Positions 25,136 through 34,997 of a stretch of DNA of 64,000 nt are shown here, one piece after another. The first letter of the stretch is position 1, and the number at the start of each line of letters is the position of its first letter. The DNA comes from Rubrivivax sp. (GTDB taxonomy: Bacteria; Pseudomonadota; Gammaproteobacteria; Burkholderiales; Burkholderiaceae_C). Location: the NCBI GenBank assembly GCA_022843905.1, contig JALHMT010000001.1, positions 1 to 64,000 of the forward strand, in the 5' to 3' direction. The position numbers and the translations under genes are program-made. The notes below the pieces were generated by a model. That model saw nothing but the letters and a program-made list of their open reading frames with translations. It did no database searches and was not told where the DNA came from.

Positions 25136-25924
25136 TCAGACCCCCCTGAACGTCGGCTGGCGCTTCTCGGCGAAGGCCCGGATGCCTTCGCGGTAGTCGG
25201 CGCTCGCATAGCAGTCCTGGAAGTACTGCTCCGACTGTGCCAATTCCCGTTCCGCCGGGTCGCGCACGATCTGCGCGATGGCGTGCTTGACCTGCTTGAG
25301 CGTGAGCGGCGCACCGGCGGCGATTTTCTCGGCCTGGCGGCTGACCGCGTCGGCATGCTCCGCGCGGGGCACTACCTCGCCGACCAGTCCCTTGGCCAGG
25401 GCTTGCGCGGCATCGAAACTGCGCCCGCCGATGAGCAGTTCCTTGGTGGCTGCCGGCCCGATGAGATCAGTGACCCGGCGCAGGCTCTTGTAGCGGTAGC
25501 CGATGCCGTAGCGCATGGCTGGCTGGGCGAAGCTGGACTCGGGTGTTGCGATGCGCAGGTCGCAGCACACGGCCACCGAGATGCCGCCGCCGATGCAGTA
25601 ACCGTCGATCGCGGCGATGGTCGCCTTCGACGTGTCGTACAGGGCCGCGAGCGCCTTCTCTCCGATGCGTGCGTAGTGCTCCTGGGCGTTGTCGCCCATC
25701 CGCTCTTTTTCGTACCTGGACACGTCGGCGCCTGCCACGAAGGCCTTGCCGCCTGCGCCGTCGAGCACGATCACCCGAACCTCGGGGTCGGCGTCGAAGG
25801 CCGCCACGGCCTCGCCCAGGCCTTCCCACATCTCCAGCGAGATGGCGTTCAGTCTGGCAGGGTTGTTGAAGGTGATCCAGGCCAGCGGGCCTGTTCTGCG
25901 GGTGAGGATGCGGTCGGTGGGCAT
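25136..25924 (-). CDS. Enoyl-CoA hydratase/isomerase family protein
   Basis: 262 residues from ATG 25924, preceded by a good Shine-Dalgarno (CCAGGAGACCCG). Crotonase fold: ITFNNPARLNAISLEMW, KAFVAGADVSRYEKERMG, AAIDGYCIGGGISVAVCCDLRIA, then ALAKGLVGEVVP. The position of one catalytic Glu reads MRYGIGYRYKSLRR, without the usual PE, hinting at an isomerase or another crotonase activity. It is second in the minus-strand operon, between another crotonase and the CoA transferase. Confidence 0.85.
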   Translation of the reverse strand: MPTDRILTRRTGPLAWITFNNPARLNAISLEMWEGLGEAVAAFDADPEVRVIVLDGAGGKAFVAGADVSRYEKERMGDNAQEHYARIGEKALAALYDTSKATIAAIDGYCIGGGISVAVCCDLRIATPESSFAQPAMRYGIGYRYKSLRRVTDLIGPAATKELLIGGRSFDAAQALAKGLVGEVVPRAEHADAVSRQAEKIAAGAPLTLKQVKHAIAQIVRDPAERELAQSEQYFQDCYASADYREGIRAFAEKRQPTFRGV

Positions 25925-25941
25925 CGGGTCTCCTGGTGGCG

Positions 25942-26742
25942 TCAGCGGCCCGTCCACCGGGCAGCGCGTTTTTCCAGGAAGGCGAGAGTGCCTTCCTTGA
26001 AGTCCTCGGAGGTGACGGATAGCGGCACCAGGCTCGCCTCGTGCTCCATGAATGCGTCGAACGAACAGGACGGGGCCAGGTCGAACATGCGCTTGCCGAT
26101 GCCGAAGGCCACGGTGGGGCCCTGGGCGAGGTCCTGCGCCAGCGCCTGCGCGGTCTGCATCAGCAGGTCGTCGGGCAGCACGCGGCTCACCAGACCCATC
26201 GACAGCGCTTCGGAAGCCGGCACCATGCGGCCTGAAAGCACCAGTTCCTTGGCGCGCATCTGCCCCAGGTAGCGCGTGAGGAACCACACCGCCCCTGCAT
26301 CCGGCGGCAGGGCGATCCTGCGCTGCACCTGGCCGAAGCGCGCCGACTCAGCGGCCAGGACCACGTCGCAGGCCAGCGCCATCGAGAAGCCCATGCCCAC
26401 CGCGACCCCGCGCACGGCGCAGACCACCGGCTTCTGCAGCCTCACCATGGCCCGCATCAGTCGCTGCATGTGCCTGACGCGGTAGGTCGAGCCCAGCAGC
26501 CCGCCCTGGCCCATCTCGGAGATGTCGGCGCCGGCGCAGAAGTCGCTGCCGGCGCCCGACAGCAGGACGGCGCGCACTTCCGGCTGGTCGGCCAGCGATT
26601 CGAAGACCTCGGCCAGAGCGTCGCGCATGGCCAGCAGCATGGCGTTCTTCTTGTCCGGTCGGTCGATCTGAACGTGAGCCAGCCCGTGCTCGACGGAGGT
26701 GCGGATGTGGGGCGTGGAGATGGGTCTTGTGTCCGAGCTCAT
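25942..26742 (-). CDS. Enoyl-CoA hydratase/isomerase family protein (first gene of minus-strand operon)
   Basis: 266 residues from ATG 26742. Crotonase fold: VQIDRPDKKNAMLLAMRDAL, SDFCAGADISEMGQGG, CAVRGVAVGMGFSMALACDVVLA, then IALPPDAGAVWFLTRYLG. It heads the minus-strand operon. The 76 bases separating it from the divergent thiolase include AT-rich CATAATGGCATGACAACATG, a likely promoter/operator zone serving both directions. No Shine-Dalgarno is visible, so translation may start on a very short leader. Confidence 0.83.
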   Translation of the reverse strand: MSSDTRPISTPHIRTSVEHGLAHVQIDRPDKKNAMLLAMRDALAEVFESLADQPEVRAVLLSGAGSDFCAGADISEMGQGGLLGSTYRVRHMQRLMRAMVRLQKPVVCAVRGVAVGMGFSMALACDVVLAAESARFGQVQRRIALPPDAGAVWFLTRYLGQMRAKELVLSGRMVPASEALSMGLVSRVLPDDLLMQTAQALAQDLAQGPTVAFGIGKRMFDLAPSCSFDAFMEHEASLVPLSVTSEDFKEGTLAFLEKRAARWTGR

Positions 26743-26818
26743 AAGGACAGCATAATGGCATGACAACATGTCTGCAAGTCTGGCATGCCGAGTCAGCAGC
26801 CTCTGTCGCCACCACACC

Positions 26819-28003
26819 ATGCGTGACGCCCTCATCGTCTCGACTGCCCGAACGCCGATCGGAAAGGCCCGACGCGGCGCGCTGAACGACACGCACGGCG
26901 CAGAACTGGGCGCGCATGTGCTGAATGCCGCGCTGCGACGCGCCCGGGTCGACGATCCCGCCCGGGTCGAAGACGTGGTGCTGGGCTGCGCCTGGCAGGA
27001 AGGAGCCACCGGCAGCAACATCGCGCGCCAGGCCGTGCTGCGCGCAGGCTGGCCGGACGGCGTGGCTGCCGCCACGGTCGACCGCAAGTGCGCGTCGGGA
27101 CTGCAGGCCGTGGCCCAGCAGGCCCTGCGAATCCGCGCCGGTGAGGCCGAGGTCCTTGCGGCCGGAGGGCTGGAGTCGGTTTCGCTGGTGCAGGACCATC
27201 GCGCTCGCCACCGCGCGCAGGACGGCTGGCTGCAGCGGCATGTGCCGGGCGTGTACCAGGCGATGATCGACACTGCCGAGAACGTCGCGAGCCGTCATCG
27301 CATCGGCCGCGCTGAGCAGGATGCCTATGCGCTGCGCAGCCAACGGGCCACCATCGCGGCGCAGCAGGCGGGCCTGTTCGACGAAGAGATCGTGCCCCTG
27401 CAGGTGACGCAACGGCTGCTGGGCCGGGACGGCAGCGATCTGGGCACGCAGTCCGTGCTGTTCGATCGTGACGAGGGTGCGCGCGCCGACGCCAGCGCCG
27501 AAGGACTGGCTCGACTTCAGCCGGTGGTCGGCGAGGCGGGCTGCATCACCGCAGGCAACGCCAGCCAGTTGTCCGACGGCGCTGCGGCGCTCATCCTGAT
27601 GAGCGACCGCGCTGCTGCGGCCTGCGGTGCCCGTCCGCTGGGTCTCTACCGGGGCCTGGCGGTGGCCGGCTGCGCGCCCGACGAGATGGGGGTGGGGCCG
27701 GTAGCTGCGGTCCCGCTGCTGCTGCGACAGCACGGTCTGCGCGTCGAGGACATCGACCTGTGGGAGCTCAACGAGGCGTTCGCCGTGCAGGTCATCCACT
27801 GTCGCGACCGGCTGGGCCTCCCTGACGAGCGGCTCAACGTGAACGGGGGCGCGATCTCGATCGGCCATCCTTTCGGCATGAGCGGCGCCCGTCTGGTCGG
27901 CCATGCGCTGATCGAAGGGCGACGCCGTGCTGCACGTCTGGTGGTGGTGACGATGTGCGTGGGCGGCGGCATGGGCGCTGCCGGCTTGTTCGAAGTGGTC
28001 TGA
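26819..28003 (+). CDS. Thiolase (acetyl-CoA C-acyltransferase)
   Basis: 394 residues from ATG 26819 ([17 protein letters not shown]); an in-frame ATG at 26768 adds a non-conserved tail. Complete catalytic set: the nucleophile C91 in KCASGLQAV, the GHP motif in [12 protein letters not shown], and the C-terminal Cys in [12 protein letters not shown]. It cleaves 3-oxoacyl-CoA with CoA in degradation. It is first in the plus-strand operon, divergent from the hydratase/dehydrogenase operon and 13 bases before the fused beta-oxidation enzyme, so it should finish the chain-shortening cycle. Confidence 0.9.
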   Translation: MRDALIVSTARTPIGKARRGALNDTHGAELGAHVLNAALRRARVDDPARVEDVVLGCAWQEGATGSNIARQAVLRAGWPDGVAAATVDRKCASGLQAVAQQALRIRAGEAEVLAAGGLESVSLVQDHRARHRAQDGWLQRHVPGVYQAMIDTAENVASRHRIGRAEQDAYALRSQRATIAAQQAGLFDEEIVPLQVTQRLLGRDGSDLGTQSVLFDRDEGARADASAEGLARLQPVVGEAGCITAGNASQLSDGAAALILMSDRAAAACGARPLGLYRGLAVAGCAPDEMGVGPVAAVPLLLRQHGLRVEDIDLWELNEAFAVQVIHCRDRLGLPDERLNVNGGAISIGHPFGMSGARLVGHALIEGRRRAARLVVVTMCVGGGMGAAGLFEVV

Positions 28004-28016
28004 AGGAGGCCTTGGG

Positions 28017-30101
28017 GTGACCACCGTACATGTTCGGCAGCACGGCGACATCGCCGTCATCGAGCTCGACCATCCGCCGATCAACGCGCTCAGCGCAGCG
28101 ATGCGAACGGAACTCGTCGCTGTGCTGGAGCGATTCGCTCAGGACCCGGCGGCGCTGGCGGCGGTGCTGATCGGCGCCCACGGTCGCTTCGTGCCGGGCG
28201 CCGACATCCGCGAGTTCGGTCTGGACAAGCCGGCTCCGGGCATCAATGCCTCGGTGCAGCGCATCGCCGCGTCGGCCAAGCCGGTGGTCGCCGCGATCGC
28301 CGCGCACGCCCTGGGCGGTGGGCTGGAACTGGCCCTGGGCGCGCACTTCCGCGTGGCCACGCCGGACAGCCGGCTCGGCCTGCCTGAGGTGAACATCGGC
28401 TTGCTGCCGGGTGGGGGTGGCACGCAGCGCCTGCCCCGCATCGTCGGTGCCGAAAAGGCCCTCGAACTGATGTTGAGTGGCCGCTCGATCACCGCCGCGG
28501 AGGCACTGGCCCTGGGCCTGCTGGACGAAGTCGTCGAAGGCGACCTGCTGGCCGGCGCGCTGGCCTTCGCCCGGCGCGTGATGCAGCAGGGGCGTGCCCT
28601 GTCGACGGTGGACGCGCGTCGCGACCGCATCGAAGACACCGACCCGGCGCTGTTTGCTGCGCTGCGCGAGAAGCATCGGCGCAAGTGGCGCGGCCTGCTG
28701 TCGCCCGGCCTGATCGTGGACTGCGTCGAGAAAGCGGTCTCTGTACCCATCGAGGAAGGTCTGGCCTTCGAGTCCGACGCCTTCCGTCGATGCGTGGCCA
28801 GCCCGCAGCGCGCGGCGTTGATTCACCTGTTCCAGGCGGAGCGTGCGGCTGCCAAGATCCCCGGGCTGGAAGGTGTGGTGCCGATCGAGGTGCAACGTGC
28901 GGCGGTGGTGGGCGCAGGCACGATGGGCAGTGGCATCGCGATGTGCTTTGCCAGTGCCGGCATCCCGGTCCTGTTGCTCGACGCCCGGCCCGAAGGCCTG
29001 CAGCGCGGCCTGCAGGTGATCGGCCGCAACTATGAGACCTCCGTGCGGCGCGGCAGTCTCGACGCCGCGCGGGCCGCGCAGGCCCAGGCGTTGATTACCG
29101 GCAGCCTGGATCTCGCGGATGCGGCCCCCTGCGACTTCGTCGTCGAAGCCGTGTTCGAGGACATGGAGCTCAAGCAGCAGGTCTTCCGCCGGCTGGACGA
29201 GGTGATGAAGCCCGGGGCCGTGCTGGCCACCAACACGTCCACGCTGGACATCGACCGGATCGCGGCGGTGACCTCGCGCCCGGAGTCGGTGGTCGGCACG
29301 CACTTCTTCAGCCCCGCCAACGTGATGAAGCTGCAGGAGAACGTGCGTGCGGCCTGCACCTCGCCGCAGACCCTGGCGACTGTCACCGCGCTGGCGCGAC
29401 GCATCGGCAAGGTGCCTGTGCTGGCGGGCAACCGAGACGGTTTCATCGGCAACCGCATCCTTGCGGTGTACGGCCGCGAGTGCGACTTCCTGCTGGAGGA
29501 CGGTGCCACGCCGTGGCAGATCGACGGTGCGCTTCAGGCCTTCGGCTTCCCGATGGGCTTGTACCTGATGCGCGACATGTCTGGTCTCGACGTGGGCTGG
29601 CGCATCCGTCAGTACCGCGAGCAGTTCCGCGACAAGCGCCAGCGCTACTCGCCCATCGCCGACCGCCTGTGCGAGGCCGGCCGTTTCGGCCAGAAGACCG
29701 GCAAGGGCTACTACCTTTATGAAGGCAGCGGCGCCGATGCGAAGGCGCGTCCCGATCCCGAGGTGGAAGCTCTGATCGAGCGCACGGCGCGCGAGCTGGG
29801 CATCACCCGCCGGACCGTGGCGGACCAGGACGTCGTCCGTCGCGTGCTCGTCGCGATGGTCAACGAAGGTGCGCGCATCCTGGACGACGGGGTGGCGCTG
29901 CGCGCCAGCGACATCGACGTGACCTATGTCAACGGCTACGGCTTTCCGCGGCATGAGGGCGGCCCGATGTTCTGGGCGGCACGGCAGGGTCTGGCGGGCG
30001 TGCTCGAACAGGTGCGCGGACAGCACGCCATCGAGGGTGAGAGGTGGCTGCCGGCAAGTTCGCTCGAGGCAGCCGCGCGGCAGGGCCGCTGGCCCGATTG
30101 A
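28017..30101 (+). CDS. Bifunctional enoyl-CoA hydratase / 3-hydroxyacyl-CoA dehydrogenase (FadJ/FadB alpha-subunit type)
   Basis: 694 residues from a GTG at 28017 with AAGGAGG at 28003-28009. N-terminal crotonase domain (residues about 1-190): [13 protein letters not shown] and [10 protein letters not shown], with [20 protein letters not shown] holding the catalytic Glu. After a linker comes the NAD-binding domain with Rossmann motif [18 protein letters not shown], then [25 protein letters not shown] and [16 protein letters not shown] with the catalytic His, and the C-terminal dehydrogenase helices ([12 protein letters not shown]). It is shorter than E. coli FadB (729), like the single-chain peroxisomal type. 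It hydrates and oxidises acyl-CoA for the thiolase upstream. Confidence 0.92.
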   Translation: MTTVHVRQHGDIAVIELDHPPINALSAAMRTELVAVLERFAQDPAALAAVLIGAHGRFVPGADIREFGLDKPAPGINASVQRIAASAKPVVAAIAAHALGGGLELALGAHFRVATPDSRLGLPEVNIGLLPGGGGTQRLPRIVGAEKALELMLSGRSITAAEALALGLLDEVVEGDLLAGALAFARRVMQQGRALSTVDARRDRIEDTDPALFAALREKHRRKWRGLLSPGLIVDCVEKAVSVPIEEGLAFESDAFRRCVASPQRAALIHLFQAERAAAKIPGLEGVVPIEVQRAAVVGAGTMGSGIAMCFASAGIPVLLLDARPEGLQRGLQVIGRNYETSVRRGSLDAARAAQAQALITGSLDLADAAPCDFVVEAVFEDMELKQQVFRRLDEVMKPGAVLATNTSTLDIDRIAAVTSRPESVVGTHFFSPANVMKLQENVRAACTSPQTLATVTALARRIGKVPVLAGNRDGFIGNRILAVYGRECDFLLEDGATPWQIDGALQAFGFPMGLYLMRDMSGLDVGWRIRQYREQFRDKRQRYSPIADRLCEAGRFGQKTGKGYYLYEGSGADAKARPDPEVEALIERTARELGITRRTVADQDVVRRVLVAMVNEGARILDDGVALRASDIDVTYVNGYGFPRHEGGPMFWAARQGLAGVLEQVRGQHAIEGERWLPASSLEAAARQGRWPD

Positions 30102-30142
30102 CCTGCCGGCCACCGGCGCACAAACAAACCAAGGAGACGAAA

Positions 30143-31171
30143 ATGGCAGACTCGTTCGAATCCGATGCCGCCCGGCGCGGCACTCGTCGGCGACTCTTGA
30201 AGGCCGCAGCCGCGGGCAGCGTGCCGCTGGGCTGGGCAACAGCCGCGTTCGCCCAGGCCGACTTCCCGACCCGGCCCGTCCGCATCGTCGTGCCTTTCCC
30301 GCCCGGTGGCCCGACGGACTCGTCCACCCGGCTGCTGGCCACTGACATGCAGGCCACGCTGGGGCAGCAGGTGCTGGTAGAGAACAAGCCCGGCGCGGCC
30401 GGCGCCATCGGCGTCGACTTCGTCGCCAAGTCTGCGCCCGACGGCTACACCCTGGGCATCAGCGGGGTCGGGCCGACCATCCTGCTGTCGCGGCTGGACC
30501 CGCAGCTGCCGTACAAGCCGCTCACCGACCTGGCGTTCGTGGGCGGCACCGGCCTCACCGAGTTGATGTTCGTCGTGGCCAACCACGTCCCCGCCCGGAG
30601 TCTGCAGGAACTGCTGTCGCTCGCGCGCGAGCGGGCCAGCCAGGGCAAGCCGCTCACCTATGCCAGTACCGGGCAGGGTGGGCCGATCCACGTCTCCTTC
30701 GAGTACCTGAAGATGCTGGCCAAGGTGGACATGGTCCACGTGCCGTACAAGGGCGACCCGCAGCAGCTGCAGGACCTGGTGGGCGGTCAGGTGGACATCG
30801 GTCTGCTGTCGCCGACGGTTGCCTTGCCGCAGGTCGGCAGCCAGCGCATCCGTGCGATCGCGGCGGCGGGGGCCCGCCGCTCGAAGCTCACGCCCGACCT
30901 GCCTACGGCGGCCGAGAGCGGGCTGCCGGGGTACGAGTCCAACGTCTTCACGCTGCTGGTGGCGCCCGCGGGCACGCCGCAGCCTGTCGTGGACAAGCTC
31001 AATGCAGCCCTGAACGCCGCATTGAACCGCCCCGCCCTGCAGGAGCGCTATGCAGCGATGGGCATGGTGCCCCTGGTGCTGAGCCCCTCGCAGACGCGAG
31101 AGTTCGTGCAACGCGAAAGCCAGCGCTGGTCGGACGTGATTCGCGACGCCAAAGTCACCCGCAACAACTGA
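30143..31171 (+). CDS. Bug-family periplasmic solute-binding protein
   Basis: 342 residues from ATG 30143, chosen for the AAGGAGA box 6 bases upstream. A twin-arginine-like signal (GTRRRLLKAAAAG) ends near AFAQ. Bug signature: RPVRIVVPFPPGGPTDSSTRLLA, VENKPGAAGAIG, VHVPYKGDPQQLQDLVGGQVD. The ligand is probably a carboxylate. It sits downstream of the beta-oxidation operon and 12 bases before a second, diverged Bug gene; no TctA/TctB gene is nearby, so transport would need membrane subunits encoded elsewhere. Confidence 0.9.
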   Translation: MADSFESDAARRGTRRRLLKAAAAGSVPLGWATAAFAQADFPTRPVRIVVPFPPGGPTDSSTRLLATDMQATLGQQVLVENKPGAAGAIGVDFVAKSAPDGYTLGISGVGPTILLSRLDPQLPYKPLTDLAFVGGTGLTELMFVVANHVPARSLQELLSLARERASQGKPLTYASTGQGGPIHVSFEYLKMLAKVDMVHVPYKGDPQQLQDLVGGQVDIGLLSPTVALPQVGSQRIRAIAAAGARRSKLTPDLPTAAESGLPGYESNVFTLLVAPAGTPQPVVDKLNAALNAALNRPALQERYAAMGMVPLVLSPSQTREFVQRESQRWSDVIRDAKVTRNN

Positions 31172-31183
31172 CCGGAGACCACC

Positions 31184-32167
31184 ATGCCTGTTCTGACCCG
31201 ACGTCTAGCCCTGGGCCTGCTGGCCGCCGCCGCGTTGGCCGCTCCGCCCGCCTTCTCCCAAACCTGGCCGACCAGGCCGATCACGCTGGTGGTGGGTTTT
31301 CCCGCCGGCGGCACCACCGACGTGGTGGCCCGCATCATCGGCGCCGAGCTCTCGCGCCGCGTGGGACAGCCCGTGGTGATCGAAAACAAGGCCGGTGCTA
31401 CCGGCACCATCGCGTTCACCGGTCTGCAGTCGGCCCCGACCGACGGGCACACGCTCATGATGCTGGTCATTCCCACCGTGAACTTCTTCCACTTCAGCGG
31501 CAAGAAGGTCGACTTCCAGCGCGACGTGGAGCCGGTGGCCGAGATCTACGACCAGTACAACGTCCTGGTCGTCAACCCCGCGGTCCCCGCCTTCGCCGAT
31601 GTTCAGAACCTGCAGCAACTCGTGGGCGTGGCAAGGGCGGCGGCCGGGGGCATCAACTACGCCAGTTCGGGCATCGGCAGCCTGGGGCATCTGACCATGG
31701 AACGCATTGCTGCCGCCGCCGGTCTGAGCTGGCAGCACGTGGCCTACAAGGGGGCGGCGCCCGCCATGAGCGACCTGCTGGGGGGGCAGGTCGGGGTCAT
31801 GTACGCCGACTCGCAGTCTGCACTGCCGCACATCCGCGCCGGCAAGCTGCGCGCGCTGGCGGTGAGCTCGGCGGGTCGACAGCCCGACCTTCCCGCGGTG
31901 CCCACCATGGCCGAGCAGGGACTTTCCGGCCTGGTGGCCGTGCCCTGGGGCGGGATGGTCGCGCCGCCGGGCACGCCCAAGGCGCTGGTCGAGCGCATCT
32001 CTGCCGAGATGAAGGCCGTACTCGAAACGCCCGACGTGGCCGGCAAGCTGCGCCAGGCCGGCGTGTTGCCTGCCTACAAGGCGGCAGCCGATTTCGGTGC
32101 GTTCGCCAACGCCGAGTCCGAAGCGTGGGGCAAGGTGATCGCCGAGCGTGGCATCAAGCTGCAGTGA
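31184..32167 (+). CDS. Bug-family periplasmic solute-binding protein
   Basis: 327 residues. Signal peptide MPVLTRRLALGLLAAAALAAPPAFSQ, then the Bug pattern WPTRPITLVVGFPAGGTTDVVAR, VIENKAGATGTIAF, HVAYKGAAPAMSDLLGGQVG and VAPPGTPKALVERI. A Shine-Dalgarno-like GGAGA precedes the ATG. It is second of a tandem Bug pair after the beta-oxidation genes. The pair differs clearly in sequence, so the two may bind different members of the same ligand class. Confidence 0.9.
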   Translation: MPVLTRRLALGLLAAAALAAPPAFSQTWPTRPITLVVGFPAGGTTDVVARIIGAELSRRVGQPVVIENKAGATGTIAFTGLQSAPTDGHTLMMLVIPTVNFFHFSGKKVDFQRDVEPVAEIYDQYNVLVVNPAVPAFADVQNLQQLVGVARAAAGGINYASSGIGSLGHLTMERIAAAAGLSWQHVAYKGAAPAMSDLLGGQVGVMYADSQSALPHIRAGKLRALAVSSAGRQPDLPAVPTMAEQGLSGLVAVPWGGMVAPPGTPKALVERISAEMKAVLETPDVAGKLRQAGVLPAYKAAADFGAFANAESEAWGKVIAERGIKLQ

Positions 32168-32794
32168 GCCGCAGCGGCGCCCGCCTGTGGGGGCGCCGGT
32201 CCGGAACAGCGGCTGAGGCGGCGTTCCATGGCGATCGTCGGTGCGTCGCAGGAGGAGGCCGGCTTCACCTTCTCCACCCTGCACATCTGTGGCGCGGCCC
32301 TCGACGCCGTGTCCGGGGCCGCAGCCGGTGCTGGCGGCGCGCGTCCCTGAGTACGGACCGGCGAACTCACCCTGCGGCGTGACGGCGCAGGTGCTCAACG
32401 ATCCGGCATCGCTGGCCGTCTGCGCCGGCTCGCTGTTGAGCGGCAAGGCCTGCGGCACGCTGGATCATCCCGCGCCGTGGGGTCGTGCCCAGTGCCTGCG
32501 CGCAGACGCAGGACGTAGGCACTGACCGCCGAGGCCGGCCGGTGCGGGCCGGTACTCAAGCCCGGCTTGTGATGGTCTCGCGCGCCGCACCACCCACGGA
32601 CACCCTGGGGGATGTTCAGGTCGCGTGCTGCTGCGACGCCACGGACCCCCGTGATCGCGGGGTGCAGATCGTCCGTCTGGGGGCCCCGCCGCTAGCGTTT
32701 TGCTAACGGTCGCTGGCAAGACTTCGCTCCGTCACGTCACGGAGAACCCCGATGTCGTCACCGATCACCCCCCTCACCTGAAAGGAACACAGAC
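32168..32794 (+). other. Gene-poor stretch between the Bug gene and the PEP-CTERM gene
   Basis: No reading frame here has recognisable homology. A small plus-strand frame around 32241-32525 is open but has no start context or motif. Near the end, CCGCTAGC (32689-32696) and GCTAACGG (32702-32709) form an 8-bp hairpin with one mismatch, which could end an upstream transcript or lie in the leader of the following gene. A GGAAC box precedes the PEP-CTERM ATG. Confidence 0.5.
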
Positions 32795-33655
32795 ATGAAG
32801 ACCAGCCTGAAGTCCGCCGTTCGGTCCGCCCTGGGCCCTCTGGCGATGGCGGTCATCGCCGCCGCTGCCACGGTCGTGGTGACCACCCCGGCCCATGCAG
32901 CCGTGGTCGTCTACCAGAACGACTTCAACTCGCCCACCGGTTGGACCGACCAGAGCGGCAATGGCACCGGCATCAGCTTTGCCTCGGTCAACTCGCTGTT
33001 CGGCGCAGCGTTCCAGCAGACCTTCACGGTCGAGACCCTGCGGATTGCCGGCAATGCGAACTACAGCGATCCCTCCGGCACCGGTGGCGCCTACGCGCTC
33101 GGCATGTTGTCTTCAGTGCAGAACGACCTGCTGGCGCTGACCTTCAATGTCGGCAGCCTCGGCTTCGTCAACGTGATGATGGACTTCGCCGGCATCGGCC
33201 CGGTCGCCTGCCCTAGCTGCGGCGGCCCTTTCGGCTTTGCCGGCCAGACGCCGATCTTCGATGTGAGCCTGTACGACTCGCCGCTGGGCACCTTCAGCTT
33301 CGGCAACCCGGGCCTGCTGTTGTCGACCGCCGCGATGGAGGGAAATCCCATCGCCAGCACCACCACGCTGACCTGGAACAACCGCACCGTCTCGCTGTCC
33401 ACCGCCAACAACACGAGTGGCTGGGTCACGCTGATGCTCGACCTGCGTGCCGGTGCAGGCCTGGCCGGCTACGCCGCCTTCGACAACCTCGTCGTGGCCA
33501 GTTCCGATACCGCAGGCGACCTCGGCAACGACCCCCAGCCCTCGCCGATGCCCGAACCCACGACACTGGCGCTGGCCGGCCTGGCGCTCGCCGCGCTGAT
33601 GCGGCGGCCGCAAAGGCACCGCAGCGCCGGCAGTACCGGGCGCTCAGCGATGTAG
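32795..33655 (+). CDS. PEP-CTERM sorting-domain protein
   Basis: 286 residues. The N-terminal signal peptide has a long hydrophobic core (LGPLAMAVIAAAATVVVTTPAHA). The C-terminus has the exosortase signal: MPEPTTLALAGLALAALMRRPQ, i.e. the PEP motif, a transmembrane helix and an arginine cluster. Exosortase (EpsH) would process it for surface or exopolysaccharide association. The middle, rich in Asn, Gly, Ser and Thr, looks like an all-beta extracellular domain (YQNDFNSPTGWTDQSGNG onward) of unknown function. No exosortase or polysaccharide gene lies in the window. Confidence 0.88.
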   Translation: MKTSLKSAVRSALGPLAMAVIAAAATVVVTTPAHAAVVVYQNDFNSPTGWTDQSGNGTGISFASVNSLFGAAFQQTFTVETLRIAGNANYSDPSGTGGAYALGMLSSVQNDLLALTFNVGSLGFVNVMMDFAGIGPVACPSCGGPFGFAGQTPIFDVSLYDSPLGTFSFGNPGLLLSTAAMEGNPIASTTTLTWNNRTVSLSTANNTSGWVTLMLDLRAGAGLAGYAAFDNLVVASSDTAGDLGNDPQPSPMPEPTTLALAGLALAALMRRPQRHRSAGSTGRSAM

Positions 33656-33707
33656 GTGCAGGCGCACACCGACGAAGGCGCGAGCGCACACCGACGCAGG
33701 CGCGGGC

Positions 33708-34997
33708 CTACCGCGAAGGAACTGCAGGGCCCGTGTCCGCGCGCATCGCATAGATCGACAGGCCGGCTTGCGTCAGTACCGCCACGGCCCGCCCGCCGGG
33801 TGCTGTCACGAGCTGCAGCACCGGCGCCCCGACATCGAACGACGAGACCATCGCCTTCGAGTCGAGGTCGACGATGTGCACCTGTTGCCCGTTCTGCGAA
33901 GGCAGCAGGAGCCGGCGGCCCAGCCGGGCCGTGACGTCGAGATCGCGGGCACCGAGGCGGTGGTTGCTGAGGCCGGTCGCCACGCGCTCGGGCATCAGCG
34001 TGGCACCCTGGGCGACGTAGCGGTGCAGCACGCCACCGATGTGGGGTGTGTGGACCGCCCACAGTGCGGCGTCGCCCGCCTCGACGCTGGCCGCCGAGAG
34101 CCAGCGGTTGCGCGTGCCGATGAAGGGGCCTGCCGCAGCGATCTCCAGCGCCGAAGCCGCCTGTGTCGATGCGGCGACCACGGCCAGCTGTGCGCCCCGG
34201 GGCCCCGAACGCATCGTGACGAGGCCCAGACGTCCGTCGGGCAGTTTCCACGGCCGCAGCAGCCGGTCCTCGAACACCTCGGGCTCGGGCAGGTCCAGTG
34301 TGCGAAGGGGCTGCAGGCCGTGTCGTTCCAGCCACAACAGCCGCGTGGCTTCGACATCGTCGCCGAGCACGGCGTGCGGGTAGCGCTGCCGGTCGGGCCC
34401 GGCGAGCACGGCGACGTGTCCGCCGTCGCCCCGGCCGTCGAGGTCGACGATGACCGGCACGGCGTCGGGCAGCACGGCTTCTTCGCTGCGCGCCGCGACC
34501 TGCCATCGCCCCCGGGCGTCCGCCTCGAATCTCGCCACCCGCGTGCGCCCCTCCTGCTCGACGAGGCCGATCACGGCCAGGGGCAGACCGCACAAGCCGC
34601 CGTGGGGAGCCAGCACGGCGTCCGAATGCTGTGGTGCCGAAGGCGAGGCACCACCGGCACGCACCCACAGGCGCCCGTCGAGGGCCCGCCCGGCGATGCG
34701 TCCATGGCCGACGGCCAGCGATCCCTGGGGCGCCAGGCCGTCCCCGAGGGGGCGTGTGATGCCGTCTTCGGAGACCTGCCACAGACGGCCGCTGCGGTCG
34801 CGCGCCAGCCAGCCGCCGTCGCCCGCTGCATCGATGCGCGCGACATCCTGAAGCGACACGGCCTTCAAGAGGCCCGAGCCGGTCCGGGCGGCAGCCGGAC
34901 CCCAGCCCAGGACGGCCAGCGCCGCGGACAGCTGCGTCAGCACGCGGCGCCGGGTCGGGCCGAGAGTGCCCTGCGCCGGGCCTGCCGGGGTCACCAT
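33708..34997 (-). CDS. Exported protein of unknown function, predicted beta-propeller
   Basis: 429 residues from ATG 34997, chosen because it directly precedes a twin-arginine-like signal (GPTRRRVLTQLSAALAVLGW, ending about PAAARTG). The mature part is built of repeated short beta-strand blades such as GGWLARDRSGRLWQV, GHVAVLAGPDRQRYPHAVLGDD and GQQVHIVDLDSKAMVSSFDV, suggesting a propeller as in FG-GAP/VCBS-like proteins. No catalytic motif is recognised. It converges with the PEP-CTERM gene and diverges from the DUF302 lipoprotein gene; there is no clear functional link. Confidence 0.65.
   Translation of the reverse strand: MVTPAGPAQGTLGPTRRRVLTQLSAALAVLGWGPAAARTGSGLLKAVSLQDVARIDAAGDGGWLARDRSGRLWQVSEDGITRPLGDGLAPQGSLAVGHGRIAGRALDGRLWVRAGGASPSAPQHSDAVLAPHGGLCGLPLAVIGLVEQEGRTRVARFEADARGRWQVAARSEEAVLPDAVPVIVDLDGRGDGGHVAVLAGPDRQRYPHAVLGDDVEATRLLWLERHGLQPLRTLDLPEPEVFEDRLLRPWKLPDGRLGLVTMRSGPRGAQLAVVAASTQAASALEIAAAGPFIGTRNRWLSAASVEAGDAALWAVHTPHIGGVLHRYVAQGATLMPERVATGLSNHRLGARDLDVTARLGRRLLLPSQNGQQVHIVDLDSKAMVSSFDVGAPVLQLVTAPGGRAVAVLTQAGLSIYAMRADTGPAVPSR

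Noticed and set aside
27834..30239. 801-codon minus-strand frame opposite the fused beta-oxidation gene
   Set aside because: Antisense shadow; the plus-strand frame has complete crotonase and 3-hydroxyacyl-CoA dehydrogenase motifs and a ribosome-binding site.
32241..32525. Small plus-strand open frame in the gap before the PEP-CTERM gene
   Set aside because: No start context, no recognisable family, and codon composition unlike neighbouring genes.
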